This document shows positions 23,252 to 35,317 of a stretch of 64,000 nucleotides of DNA, piece after piece. The translations under genes and the position numbers were made by a program. The notes under the pieces were generated by a model, which was not told the origin of the DNA, did not search any database, and saw only the letters and a program-made list of their open reading frames with translations. The DNA comes from Cordilura impudica (lineage: Eukaryota > Arthropoda > Insecta > Diptera > Scathophagidae): positions 139,962,042 through 140,026,041 of the forward strand of contig OY821520.1 of NCBI GenBank assembly GCA_963682025.1, read 5' to 3'. Each line of letters starts with the position of its first letter. Position 1 is the stretch's first letter.

Positions 23252-23860
23252 CAGAGTTCAGAAAAAAACACACACTGAATAAAAAACTCGTACATATATG
23301 TAAACAAACATAACTTAGACCAACACACACATATTTTTATTTTCATACCAATTATGTTTGTTTTTAAATTTTCTTCGGTGCCCAACACAACCATGACTGT
23401 GTTCGTTTTAATATTTCGTTATTTACACGAACATTTTTGTATCACATACTTTTTGTTTCAACACGACTTAAAATATAACTGAACTCGAACCTGTTTATTG
23501 TACATGTTGTGTTTTTTCTTACTACACGAGCCACAACACGACTTAAAATATAACTGAACTCGAACCTGTTTATTGTACATGTTCTGTGTTTTTTTTCATT
23601 ACACGTACCAAAACATGAACTTCAAATAAAGCAACACTCAAAAATGTGTGCTTTATGTGTGATTGAAACAAAAAGTATGTGATACAAAAATGTTCGTGTA
23701 AATAACGAAATATTAAAACGAACACAGTCATGGTTGTGTTGGGCAACGTAGAAAATTTAGAAACGCACATAATTGATATGAAAATAAAGATATGTGTTGG
23801 CTGCTTTTGAACAGAACATTGTGTGTTTCGTGTGTGTATTTTCTGAACCTTGGTATAGGG
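23244..23860. mobile_element. 601-bp fold-back hAT-type element
   Basis: The element is 23252-23852. Its ends CAGAGTTCAGAAAA and TTTTCTGAACCTTG are inverted (two mismatches in the outer ten), with perfect 8-bp target duplications GTATAGGG at 23244-23251 and 23853-23860. The arms are inverted over ~240 bp (AACACAACCATGACTGTGTT at 23385-23404 is mirrored near 23720-23739), so the element can fold into a long hairpin. The loop contains a 75-bp tandem duplication (23461-23535, 23536-23610). There is no coding capacity. The hAT assignment rests on the 8-bp duplication and CA..TG ends. Confidence 0.85.
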
Positions 23861-24336
23861 TATAAAAATAGTTGACGAGCCTTCTTATTACTTACTTCAC
23901 TTACAAAAGAATTAGTTAAGTCTTAGACAAGAAAGCAACTAAATAAATTAATTTTTAATAAAAGGAAAACATTTTTCTTATTTTCATTGCCAATTGAGAC
24001 CTGACGCTTGTCCCTCAACCTGAATTTTACAATTTCTTAAAATAGTTTTTGACATTTTTTAATGAGCTTTACCTCTATAGCGACGACATATTTGTAATTA
24101 TAAACTTAGTAACTATATAATAAACCGAACATTCGATCTACGGTCATACCGGTAACCACAAAAAAAAAAATATTACGAAGTATTTAATTAATGACAATAT
24201 AAGACAATTAAAGCCAAACCCTCTCCATTTAAGTCATTTTTAACATTTTAAATATTATCCATATTTTCGACAAGAATGTTCCATGCGAAGAATGAAGAAG
24301 GCGATTGATCGATGTATTGTAATCCTGTTTTTTATA
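23861..24336. repeat. Composite repeat 2 spacer, full version
   Basis: Begins with the last bases of the left arm (GTATAAA) and continues with GACGAGCCTTCTT..; inverted counterpart of 1396-1692, but including the internal 165-bp block also found at 3650-3820. It ends against the right arm with GATGTATTGTAATCCTGTTTTTTATACCC. Non-coding. Confidence 0.75.
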
Positions 24337-25056
24337 CCCTATACCTCTATGTGGTTTGGGTATAATGAGTTTGTGCTGCTGTTTGTAACTACCAAAAATA
24401 TTTGACCTTATACCGATCGACTCAGAATCACTTTCTGAGTCGATTTCGCGATGTCCGTCCGTCTGTGTGCCCATGTAAACATTTTAATCAAACTACAGGT
24501 CGCAAATATGAACGCTATTGACATTGGTGAAATTCGGTCCGTGGTCAGACCTAGTCCCCATACAAATGACCCCTATGAATTCGATATAAATTGCCATAAG
24601 ATCCAAATTATCATATAGATCTCAGTGAAATTGGGTTTGTAGGTGTTCCTTATATACATTAATCAGCAGTCCAAAAATAATCCCTATAGGACAATCCTTA
24701 ATCATAGGCCCCATAAGGAGCTGCTTCCCGATCTTCACGCAAATCTATCAAAAAGCCAAAAATTTTGCACAGATTTTTCTCAAATTTGGTTTGTATATAT
24801 TTTTTCAAAATATAAATGACTTTACCAAATATGGTCAGGACCGGTCCACATCTCGACCTAGTCACCATATAAATATAGCATCCGATATAAACTTTTTCAT
24901 ATCTGCAGCCAAAAAAAATGAACAACAATGCCACTCAAATTTGGTTTATGCTTATTTTCTATATCGAATTAGTTGGACCGAAGGGGTAGGGTCTCTAAAC
25001 CATGGTATAGGGTATCGTATAGTTGGTCTAGACCGACTATAATTTCTTACTTGTTT
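24337..25056 (-). repeat. Dispersed repeat, right arm of composite 2
   Basis: Runs from TATACCCTATACCTCTATGTGG to a hairpin with one change (AGTTGGTCTAGACCGACTAT) and ACAAGTAAGA at about 25056. The GTCC tract is reduced to two units. Confidence 0.85.
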
Positions 25057-25057
25057 A

Positions 25058-25328
25058 ATATTAATATATGGACATTTTAAGCTAATAATCATTTACAATT
25101 TTTTGGAATTATCGTATGACTTCTACGATCTCAAAGTTTTATTGTAGGAATCAAACTTTGGGTATTATAATGCAGGCTGCGTTAAATGATGAATTTCTTT
25201 GGTGTTCTGTGATGTACTTAGGGAAAAGTAACCTAAGGTTTTTTAACCTAGTGAAAAAAAAAAATAATGAAATTTTTCAAATGGTAATTAATTTTTTCTA
25301 CAGCCGAATCTAACACTCTTACTTGTTG
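25058..25328. repeat. Second dispersed repeat family, better preserved copy
   Basis: Matches 6400-6640 over ~240 bp. It ends with CAGCCGAATCTAACACTCTTACTTGTTG, i.e. its terminus reads ACAAGTAAGAGTGTTAGATTC on the complement. The terminal ACAAGTAAGA is the same as in the main family although the rest differs. Confidence 0.65.
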
Positions 25329-27275
25329 ATTAATAAATCTTTGTTTTTAATATAGAAATACGTTGTGAGAATCGCGTCATATCAAATATCCACATGAGTG
25401 TACTGAAAACCTTCTAATATTATCAACTCTATTGAAAATACGGTAAGATTGTTTTCATGATAGAACCACTACCGTTCTTCATTCGGCCAAGAAGAAAAGC
25501 ATAAACCATCCCATGTTTTAATATTCCTTCTTTTTACATTAAAAACACTGAACACATGCAAAAGTCACATGTTACCCTACTTTTCTTTTTGGCTTTAATT
25601 TGTTAAATATTAAGTGATGTCCTTCTTTGCAATCCCTTAACCAGAAATGGCAATGAGTTTGCACACCATAATGATGGGCCCAAAACAATATTGTTAACTA
25701 CACTTTGTTGGTGAGACCTTTATAATTCCAACAATCAACTTAATAAATTCTATCATAAAATCCATTAAACGCTATGGATTTATTTATACGCTGCTTTAAT
25801 TAATTTAAAAAGGGTTTTTGCTATTGTTGTTTTAGTGCGCTTAACATTATCATTAGAGTACTGTTTTTGTTTTTTGTTACTGTTTTGCTGTTTTGTCGTT
25901 TAGCATTTTAAATGCCAGACCGACCACTCTCATTAATTTATATTTAGGTAGAAATAATGAGCATAATGTTGTTTGTGCTTTTTATCTTGAATTTCAATGT
26001 TGGTCTTAATTTATGTTGTAGCTGCTGTCTAACAATGTCGGAACAATCGTGAACACAGTTAAAAAATGTTTAGGAATAATTTTTGGGTGGAGAATTTATG
26101 TTATTAGGCCAAAGCATCTGTTTTGGTGATTTATGTTCTAAATTGTTCATAATTAACGCGAATTTTCCGCATTCTATAATGTAATGATTTAATGAAAATA
26201 GTGCCATAATAGATATTTAATTGAAGCAAAAAAAAAATTTTTTTTAATTTAATTTACGTTAACACATCAGATTTTTGATAATGACTGGATAAATGATAAT
26301 TTTAATTATTGTGACTAAATACCAACAGTGATAATTAGAATTTGAAACAAAAAGAAAACAATTATAGGGAAATTAAAAGATTGTTTTTATTGATTGATTT
26401 AAATAATTAACACTTTAAAAACAAATTAATATCATTGAAATTATAAAATATTTACGTTAATTATAATACGTCTATTATTACTTAAACACATTTTTTTATT
26501 TGGAAATTTTACTTTCGTCGTTTATAAAATAAAAATTTCTTTTCTTTTTTTTATTACACCTACACACAGAAAATAAATTTTCCAATCGAATTGTTCAAAA
26601 TTTTAATAACCCTATTTTCGATTGTATCAACTGAAATTTAAGAGAAGCTTCATATTTTCTGTTGTGATAAAACATTTACTGTTACAACCACAGAATTTAA
26701 TTCGTAATTAAATCGAAATTCGGGTACTAGCTTCATAGCAATTCGGTTGGCAGTAAATTCGGTAACCACAATGAATCTGTTTTCTGTGTCTATACCTAAA
26801 GGAGATCCCTGAGGATACCAGATTTCACCTTCATTATACTAACAACATATTTTTCTGTACAACTAAATATTTTTCTCTTCTCGTTTTTTCTCTATATATC
26901 CAAAAATATTTCTAATTTCTTTCAAGACTTGTATTCTTTTATGGCGCTGGCTTAACTTTAATCAGCAGCCGATTTGATTCTATGGATACTTCTTAGACAT
27001 AAACAGTTTCTACAAACATGCAAATTATATTCTTAAACACTACTTAATTAAACTTATTATAATAACACTTAAAATTTTTTGTTTTAATTCTCCTTTTTTT
27101 CTTTCAATAAGGATGATATTCCTGACACTTACGCGATTAAAAAAGATTATATACTAAAAATAACTATATTCAAATCTTTGCATGCTTTCAAATATGACAA
27201 ATGACAGTTTTCATTACTCGACCTACTCGTTCGGCTCGAATAGCCCATTTTCTACTCGAGTAACTCGAGCCTGAC
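25329..27275. other. Probably unique fly non-coding DNA
   Basis: About 1.9 kb of AT-rich, mostly non-repetitive DNA. There are no long frames, no TIRs and no match elsewhere in the window. It could be host intergenic or intronic sequence. Confidence 0.45.
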
Positions 27276-27885
27276 CGTAGCACAGTGGTCAATTTCGCGA
27301 GATAGCGGTCAAAACTCTATAACTTTTGACCGGATTGGTTTTTTTTTACGCAATTTACTTTGTTCAATAGGAGGGACTTTAAGCTTCAATCTGCGTGTTC
27401 AAACGTAAAAATCGACTAATAGCAACGTAAGTAATTTGGAGTTAAAAATGCATTTTAATTTTTGTTGAGTTTCCATGTAAAAGTTGAATATTTTGACATT
27501 TTAAATAGGTATTTTTTTTATAATTTCTTATTTTCTTGAATCGTATTTTACAACCAATACTTATTTATTATTCTTAAACTTAATTTTGGTCAGAAAATGC
27601 CAACATTTGGCCCCTGACATTTATTTAGTCTCAATATTCACAGGGGCCAAAGGTTGGTTTTTTTGGAAGAAAGCTAATTCTTGTGAGGATTAAACTGAAA
27701 AATAACACTGAAATTCCCAACAATATCAATACCATTTGGATATATTATATACAGAACACAACATCGATAAAATTTTAAGTAAACTTTTACTATTGATTTA
27801 AAGTGCACATATATTTTATTTAAATGTATTAATAAAAATTTATACTAAAATTAGAAACAAATTATAATCTTTAAACTAGTATTAA

Positions 27886-29920
27886 TTAAACAATATTAGT
27901 AAAAATTTCTTCCAAATAGCTTTGATTTTCATTTTGCAGTAGTTGTTTAGCTTCTTCATCTAACTCTAATGAGGTTGATTTCCATTTTTGTCGAATACTG
28001 GACATATATGGGTCTGATGTGCACAACAAAATATTAATAAGATCTTCATTAGTACAATATCTGGAAATTTTTCTTGTATTGTGCTCGCGAAGGAATCTGT
28101 AGTCTCTGTTCCTTTTTTCTTGGGCTTCTTCTGAGAGATCTCCAATTGGAAGCATATTGTGCTGAATTATTTGTTCCCCATGGAACAAAATTTTGTGAAC
28201 TGTGGTTGGCATATGTCTCCAAGAATATTTTTGGTTATAAAGGGTTGCTGTCTCATTAGCATACTGACCAAATTTTTTTGCATCTATCTTTTTGCTACAT
28301 GCTATAACTTGTAATATGATTTGGAATCGTCGTATTAAATCATAATCTACTCCAGTTATAGAAGCTGCAGTTTCTGGATCGGAAAAAAATCTCCTTGCTG
28401 TGTTTCCATCATTAGAATTTCCTTCTCCTTGCTTTGGCTGGTCAATTATAAGGCCTATCTCACGGTATTTTTCTTGAATATCTTTTTTTTTTTTGCTTTC
28501 TTTTTTCCAAATTTTCTTTGTTGTTTCTCACTATTTCGCCTAACGGGCCAAATTCCAAATCATATCCCAATTTAAGAATATGCTCCATAAAACGAATTCT
28601 AGCATGAAGAGGTGACATTCCAAATTCATATGCTTCATTAAAACTATCGTCTTGTGTTGGTGGTTGGCTCAATTGACTTGATGTTTTTTGGCATATGGTG
28701 CAGCTTGACGATGACTTTGTTTTGGTTAAAGCTTGTGCAACTTTTCCATCAATCATTGTGAGACACATTTTAAAATTTACTTTAATGTCTTGGTCATCAA
28801 ATTTAAATGTTACTGGTTGAAGTTCTTTAATTTGATCATTTATTTTTCGAACTTCTTCATCTATGACATCTTGAGTCTCCTTTTTGTAAGCAAACTTTAT
28901 TGGTCTACAAAATTTTGTTGACGAGGGAATTTCATTCTTCCATACATCTATCTCTGCAGCTCTACTAGTTGACGGCTCTGAACCAATATAAGTTTTTGTT
29001 AAACGTAATAGAACGAAAGAAATCATGAATAAATTGGCATCTGATGAATTTTCCGCATTACATTGTTTGTATTGTTTCTGGCCAGAGGACCCATCACATC
29101 CCCGTTTAGAAATTAAAGTCATGCTGCAATTTTTAAACTTCTTTAAATAGTCAGCATCAAATGTCTTTAATAATCGTTCTGCAGTGTGTTCAAGAAGATC
29201 CTGCAATTTTATTTCTGCTGAACTTGAAGTTACACTAATAGCAGTTGGTGAAGGTAAGCAATCTTTTTTGGCAGAAACTATATCTCGATATGATGGAAAA
29301 ATTCCACAATTTTTTTCATTGGTTCGCTTCCGTAATTCTGTATATTGGTTTTTAGTCATTTTCAAATCCAAAAATAGTGCAAATGCTTCTTCTGGAGTAA
29401 ATTTATTTTCTTCAGTTGGTGTCGGCATACTTTCTAAAATCCTTTATGTGCGTCTGGGGCTTGCTTCCACTATTTTTTCAATGATAGCAATTTTACCCTT
29501 TTTAGTTTTCGATGGTTGAATTTGATGCAGAAATGAATCCTTTATGATGCTACAAGAAACTTCTTCATTGATATGTTTAAGCTTGCGTTTTCGTGATCTT
29601 TCACTACAATTATCAATTGGCTTTGCTGGTCGACAACCTTTTCCAGTTTCCGTGGTAGTTACTGATGGCTTTTTAAAAATAAGTTTATTTCTTAGCCATT
29701 CTTGGTTGCGTGAGTAAAACAATTTCTTGTTTCTGGAACATTGATTGTACCGTTTTCTTAAAGTATTTAAAAAGTTTTTTATTTTTAAGTTATGAATTTT
29801 AATTTCTTGTTTGTCGCATATTTTGAAGAATGGATTATTCATTATATGTAAAATAATGTCGTTTTCATCTTTCCGTTCAAAATATATATCAGATAGAACA
29901 CTATAACTGAATTTAGCCAT
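27886..29920 (-). pseudogene. Transib transposase, two lesions only
   Basis: The minus-strand frame opens at 29920. Order: a basic N-terminal region (KPIDNCSERSRKRKLKHI), then SMTLISKRGCDGSSGQ with the first catalytic Asp (about residue 270 of the joined frame), KFCRPIKFAYK, MCLTMIDGKVAQALT with the second Asp, CTICQKTSSQ zinc-type Cys pair, SPLHARIRFMEHIL, SNDGNTARRFF, YSWRHMPTTVHKILFHG and LPIGDLSEEAQEKRNRD near the end with HNTRKISRY. This is the Transib/RAG1-core layout. Lesions: an in-frame TAA at about 29444-29446, and a frame change inside a 12-A run (28482-28493). Total about 675 codons, normal family length. The catalytic Glu should lie in the IQEKYREIG..EEAQEK stretch, all of which is present. 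Confidence 0.92.
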
Positions 29921-30026
29921 TGTTTAAACAATAATGAAGAAAAAAAATGAATGCATGGATTAATATACTATTGCTCGAAGTTTCAACATGATCTTTTTTA
30001 CCTCTTTGAAACATAATATAACATAA

Positions 30027-30302
30027 TATATTATTTGCAATTTTCACGTATTTAAGTTGTGTAATATTAGATGGCAATAAAATCTTTTTTACCTTTTCCA
30101 AATGAATTGCTAGATACCACATAATTTGAGAGTTAACAGGTACTGGCAATAATATAAAAGGTACTTGGTTTTACCAGTTATTTCCATTGGTTTTAAATAT
30201 ATTTGCAATTTTTACGTATTTAAGTTGTGTAATATTAGATGGCAATAAAATCTTTTTTACCTTTTCCAAATGAATTGCCAGATACCACATAATTTGAGAG
30301 TT
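30027..30302. repeat. ~107-bp direct duplication in the Transib leader
   Basis: The block beginning GCAATTTTCACGTATTTAAG and ending ACATAATTTGAGAGTT at about 30027-30134 recurs with few changes at about 30195-30302, 168 bp downstream. It lies between the transposase start and the LINE insertion. Confidence 0.8.
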
Positions 30303-30609
30303 CTATTGTCATTTTTGTCAAAATTTTGATACACCCTTCTATGTGGACTAGGTCCAAATATGGGCCAACTTCTCCTAATTTCAACAGAATTATTTTTTGG
30401 GTCAATAAGAACTCTTGTACAAAATTTCATCAAAATATATGCATAATAGCCACTTTCACATACAAATAACTTCTCAAAAAATATGACGTGCATTTGTACC
30501 GAATATCTTACCTTGGGTCAGAAAAATTGCTGTAGCTCAAAAAGTGCAGTCCCGATGCATGAACATCTATATATAGGAATGTAGGGGAGAGTTAGGACTA
30601 CAAAATAGT
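30303..30609. other. Transib leader remainder
   Basis: Non-coding. Contains GTGGACTAGGTCCAAATATGGG and TTTCATCAAAATATATGCATA, phrases also found in the dispersed repeat arms, so a short diverged fragment of that repeat may be embedded. Confidence 0.4.
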
Positions 30610-30905
30610 TTTCAATTCAATTCAATTCAATTTTATTTATTTAAATAACATTTTGATTACAACAAATTAACAATTTTCTTAAAGAGTTTAGGATAGCTTG
30701 TTCCTTTTCTACTTAAAATTATAAATAACAATTTCTTTATCATGTACATAGTTTTTAACAAAATAATATTTACAAGTAAGGGGAAAATTTTCAAAAAAAC
30801 CTTGTTACAATTTTTTTATTTATTTTTATTTTTTTTTTTTCTTTTTGATTTTTTTTTTTTTTTTTTGGGTTTTTGATTTTATATAAAAACGTTCTTACAA
30901 ATATA

Positions 30906-33580
30906 TTATGATGAGATTATCTCATTGATGTGAGGAATTTCCGAGTTAAGACATCTCGAGTGGAAGTTTAATGTGAGTCTATTTATTTTGTTATTTATGA
31001 GTTCAACGTTGGCTAAGGAGTGCAATCGTTGAGTAGAATAATGCCAAGGTAAATTATATACCAATTTAAGTAGTTTGTTTTGGGCGATCTGCAATTTTTT
31101 GATATGGCACTGTGCAGCAGTAGACCAAACTGGTACAGCATAATACATTATGGCGTGGAATATTGATTTAAATATTAATCTTTTGTTTTCGATGTTAAGT
31201 TTAGAGTTTCTATTTATAAGAGGGTACAATAATCTGGTGGTATTATTTAATTTGTTTATAATATATGAGATATGATCTTTAAATTTAAATTTTGGATCTA
31301 ATATCACTCCCAGATATTTGACTTTGTCTGTCCAATGGATTTCGCTGTTATTGAAAGTGATGGACTGTTGAGGTAAGAAACAGTTTTTCCTTCTTCTTGA
31401 AAAATAAATAGCTTGTGTCTTTTGTGTGTTTATTAGTATTTTCCATTTCATAAAATATGAATGAACTATAGTGAGTGCAGTCTGTAAACTGGATAATACA
31501 TCAATCGCCAATATTTTCGAGCTAAGAATAGCGGTATCATCAGCAAAAATGGAAGTAAAGCAATCATCTAGGGCTGGGAAATCTGCAGTGAAAATATTAT
31601 ATAATATTGGGGAGAGACACGATCCCTGAGGACACCCGGCTGGTACTTCAATCTGAGATGAGTTTTTGGAGCCAATATATACTTTGAAAGAACGTTCTGA
31701 AAGGAAACTTTGGATTATTTTGATTAATTCGATTGGGAAATTAAACCTTATCATCTTATAGATCAGGCCATCATGCCAGACCGAATCAAATGCAGATTTG
31801 ATGTCTAAGAGTATCATACCAGTTGATTTCCCACTGTTAAAATTTGAATTTACTAATTTACGTATTCTAGTAAGTGGCTGGACTGTATTGTGTTCCTTGC
31901 GGAAACCAAATTGTTGTGATGATCAATTGATCAATAAACTCAGTAAGCTTTTCCTTAATAACTTTTTCTAGAATCTTGCTTAAGGATGATAGAAGACTTA
32001 TCGGTCTGTAAGAAAGGGGACAATTATCAGGTTTATTTGGTTTTTTTATTGGTATGATTTTAGAACTTTTCCATATTTTTGGGAAGTAAAGCAACCGCAA
32101 GCAACAGTTTATGACTGCAGAGATGTATTTGATTCCTTTTTTTGGTAATGCTTTTAAACATTTGTTGTTTATTCCATCAGTACCAGGGGATTTTCTTGGC
32201 TTTAACTTTTTAATAATGTCGGCTACTTTATCTGTTGAAGTTGACAAGACATTATGGGAGGTAGATATGCTGGTGCTAAGATTACTAACAGCATTATATA
32301 CATCTATTTTGGTGGCTGTATCACTAAGGCTAGCTGAAATTGAGTGATTTGATCCGAATACTTGCGCTAGGACTTCGCTTTTTTCTTCTTGGGTGTGGAA
32401 GGTGTTGTTGTTGAGTTTCAGTGTTGGAATGTTTGTAGACTTCTTTCTTAAAATTTTTGTGATATTCCAAAAAGGAGAAGAGCCTTTTTCCAAAGTTGAA
32501 AGCTTATTGTTCCAGTAGTTATTTTTAAATTTTTTGATTTCGACTGATATGCGGTAATTATATTCTCTAGTTTGAATATGATCCGATACGTCTCGGAATC
32601 GTTTCCAGTTTCTTCTGTAAACATTTCTGATTTGAATCAAATGTTTAATGTGCTGCGGTAAGCTTGGGGTTTTGGCTTCATGGATTTTACGTGGGACACT
32701 GTGAGTAATTGCAGCAGATATTGTATCATTAAAATATAGGATCATGTTCTCAATTTCTTCGGTGTTATTGACTGTATTTTCATCTGGCACAATTAAATTT
32801 CTTTTAATGTGTGAAGCAAAACGGTGCCAGTTTGCATTTTTAAAATTATAAAACAATTTCTCAGTAGGAATGAACCCATTACTTATGGTTGATTTTACCG
32901 GAAGATGGTCTGATCCGAGATTATTAAGCACTCGAGCTGATGAAATACCATGAACCATGTTTGTTAAGAAGAAATCTAGGGTAGATGACTGCCTTCTTGG
33001 ATCTGAAGGGATATAAGTATGATCACTAGGGTACAGTATTTCAAAATAACCTGAATCTAGACATTCATAAAGAAGGTTTCCCCAACAATTTGACCGCGCA
33101 CATCCCCAATATCTGTGACGGCTGTTAAAATCTCCGCCGAGAATAAATTGTTCGTTATTAAAGTAAAATTTGCGCAAATCAGTTTTAAATTGCATTTTTT
33201 TGACGTTATTGCTGCCTGCTGAACCGCCCGTAAAGTAGCATGAGTAGATGTTTAAGAAGTTTCCGTTTGACGTTTTTATTTTGACACCAATGTTTTCGAT
33301 TAGAAAAGTATTTATAGGTGGTAATAACGTGTGTTCAATATTTTTTCTTTAATAAAATTGCTACACCTCCTCCTCTATTGTGTTCCCGATCATTTCTGTA
33401 AATATAAAAGCTTGGGTGTTTGATTGAAATTGGGGTTTTTAGCCATGTTTCCGAAATTAGACATATGTGGATATTATTACATAGCAGAAAATTGAAAAGT
33501 TCGTCTTTTTTATTACGAATACCTCTGGCATTCCATGATACTATATTTAGATCACTACTCATACAAAAATTTACAAGCAA
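30906..33580 (-). pseudogene. Jockey ORF2: endonuclease and reverse transcriptase
   Basis: Starts near 33580 or at the second ATG (33562), overlapping the end of ORF1 by up to 26 bp. Endonuclease: LNIVSWNARGIRNKKDELF, ETWLK, RNDREHNRGGGVAIL, then after a frameshift near 33340 (A-rich AAAGAAAAAATA) LGGDFNSRHRYWGC and LGSDHLPVK. RT: SPGTDGINNKCLKALPK, YRPISLLSSLSKILEKVI, a frameshift near 31920 just before QFGFRKEH, ILLDIKSAFDSVWHDGL, CPQGSCLSPILYN, catalytic FADDTAILS, and KYLGVILD. No RNase H, as in jockey elements. Only these two frameshifts break the ORF, so loss of activity is fairly recent. Confidence 0.9.
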
Positions 33581-34637
33581 GTGATGTTATGACCTCGAAT
33601 TGGTCCGCTTTACATTTGCATCCCTTTAATTTAGTGATTAATTCAAAAGTAAGATTTTTAATTTCCTCATAAGAAAATAGATTGTTGGTATTATTAGGGT
33701 TTATGTTATGTTCTTGTCTCCATTCACGATTTGGAGTAGTGGATTCTTGACGAAGATAATTTGGGAATTCTGCGTTATAATTTACATTGCTATTAAAACG
33801 GAAATTATTGTTAGGCTGATGTTGTCTTGGCCTGTAGCTTTTTGGCTGAGAACGTTGTCGCATATGTTGATATTTCAATCTGCTTTCGCATTCAGTAGAA
33901 ACCGATTTATGATCTTTATTACAGTTCGCACATTTAGTAACTTCGGAAGTGCATTCAGCGGTTTTGTGGTTGCCTGCACAATTTGCACAGAATGTTTTAA
34001 CCTTGCATCGGCTCTCACCATGGCCAAACATTTGACAGTTATGGCACTGAGTGATTTTGGAAGTCCTATTTCTTTGGTATTCCCATTTGACTTTTATATG
34101 GTCGATTACTGAGTAGTTTAGTCGTAGCTCTTTGATGGTAATTGACTTTCTTTGGAAGTAGATAATATAAATGGCCTGTTCATTGTGGGGACCATTTGAT
34201 TTGATTACTAACTTCACATCTAAACATGATAGTTTTAAATCATTCAATTTTTTTTTTATTATCAATGGGTCGTGTTTATCAAGCCCGAGTAAAACTGCTT
34301 TATATGGCTTTTCGTTTTTAGAGCCATATGTAAAATATTCAAATTGAGAATTTAAATTAAGGCATAATAAGTCAAAGTCTTCTTTAGAATCACAAAATAT
34401 TTTGAGTCCGATTGAAATTTTTCGAATAGCAAAATTAGTTATTTTTAGTTTGTTACAAAGATCATTTATTTGTATAATTTTACATTTCAATATAGTTATT
34501 GGTGGAATGTGTATTTTTTTGGGTTTGGTAATAATTATTTCCGAATCATCATTATCATCATCATCAACTGTTTGAAGTGGTTGATAATAATTGCTTCTAG
34601 AAGCAGCATTACTTTGTTTTTTATATTTTTTGTTCAT
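33555..34637 (-). CDS. Jockey ORF1 Gag-like nucleic-acid-binding protein
   Basis: Intact 360-codon frame. An N-terminal acidic patch (DDDDNDDSE) and Lys-rich segment are followed by a region like the PRE_C2HC domain (residues ~70-190, KPYKAVLLGLDKHD, EQAIYIIYF). Three Cys/His knuckles come next: CHNCQMFGHGESRC, CANCAGNHKTAEC and CANCNKDHKSVSTEC at ~200-255. The C-terminus is rich in Asn, Gln and Arg. In jockey-type LINEs this protein binds the element RNA and carries it to chromatin. It is the only multi-domain TE protein in the window with an unbroken frame. Confidence 0.9.
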   Translation of the reverse strand: MNKKYKKQSNAASRSNYYQPLQTVDDDDNDDSEIIITKPKKIHIPPITILKCKIIQINDLCNKLKITNFAIRKISIGLKIFCDSKEDFDLLCLNLNSQFEYFTYGSKNEKPYKAVLLGLDKHDPLIIKKKLNDLKLSCLDVKLVIKSNGPHNEQAIYIIYFQRKSITIKELRLNYSVIDHIKVKWEYQRNRTSKITQCHNCQMFGHGESRCKVKTFCANCAGNHKTAECTSEVTKCANCNKDHKSVSTECESRLKYQHMRQRSQPKSYRPRQHQPNNNFRFNSNVNYNAEFPNYLRQESTTPNREWRQEHNINPNNTNNLFSYEEIKNLTFELITKLKGCKCKADQFEVITSLACKFLYE

Positions 34638-34790
34638 TATGTTATGCCTATTATTAGCATTAACATCATCATCGCGGTTACGTTTAATGTTGTTTTTGTT
34701 TAGTTGTTATTGGGATTAACTAATCCCTTTATGGATCACTAATCTGTTTGTTTTTAACAAAACAGATTTTTAGTTTTTGTTTTTTTTTTT

Positions 34791-35317
34791 TTTTTTTTTT
34801 TTTTAATTTTATTGGTGTAAGAAGTTTACAGAAAAATTTGCACAACACGTCTGTTTATGATCACGTTAAATCTAAGACAAAATAGTAAATTTGTGTTTTC
34901 ACTCAACTTGACTCACAGGAGTTGTGCTCTATGAAGTAGGATATTTCCGAGAAATTTTACCTTTTTTAAAAAAAAAATTTAAATTGTTCTGAAAACAGTA
35001 GAGCTTCAATTTTTTACCAGTAATAGGAAATAAGTTAAGTTACAAGAAAATTTATATCGTCCAAAAATCTTGAAAACCAAAAAAGTTATGATCATTTAAA
35101 CTTTAAAAATTAACTAAAAATATCATAAATTTACTAAATTCTGAAAAAGCCCATTTTGGACCACCCTGTTCTCAGTGAAATAGTTGAAATAGAGTTCTAA
35201 TTTTTTGGCTCCCGAGGTTTACTACTGTCTACTTTCATATGAGTCTAATAACTTTAAAATCGGAGAACAAAAACCAAAAGGAGTTTTGGCCGCTATCTCA
35301 AAATATTGACCACAGTG
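34791..35317. other. Transib right flank and TIR
   Basis: Non-coding end of the Transib, from the LINE junction (T-run) to the terminal CACAGTG at 35311-35317. Confidence 0.7.

Larger units (their letters stand above)
30610..34790 (-). mobile_element. Jockey-clade LINE, nearly full length, inside Transib
   Basis: Two-ORF LINE on the minus strand. The 3' end carries (TTGAA)n (complement of 30622-30641), after an A-rich 3' UTR. ORF1 starts at 34637. Upstream leader about 150 bp, up to a T-run at 34777-34804. No target duplication could be fixed because both junctions are AT-rich. Since it interrupts the Transib leader, its insertion post-dates that Transib copy. Confidence 0.9.

Noticed and set aside
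25329..27275. Possible host exon or enhancer
   Set aside because: The DNA looks unique but has no long frame, splice-site pair with coding potential or recognisable motif cluster. Cannot be supported without comparison to another fly genome.
35265..35317. ACAAAAACC (the V(D)J RSS nonamer) 37 bp from the terminal CACAGTG of the Transib right end
   Set aside because: Orientation and spacing are wrong for an RSS (12 or 23 bp, heptamer first reading inward), and the left end has no equivalent. Probably chance in A-rich DNA.
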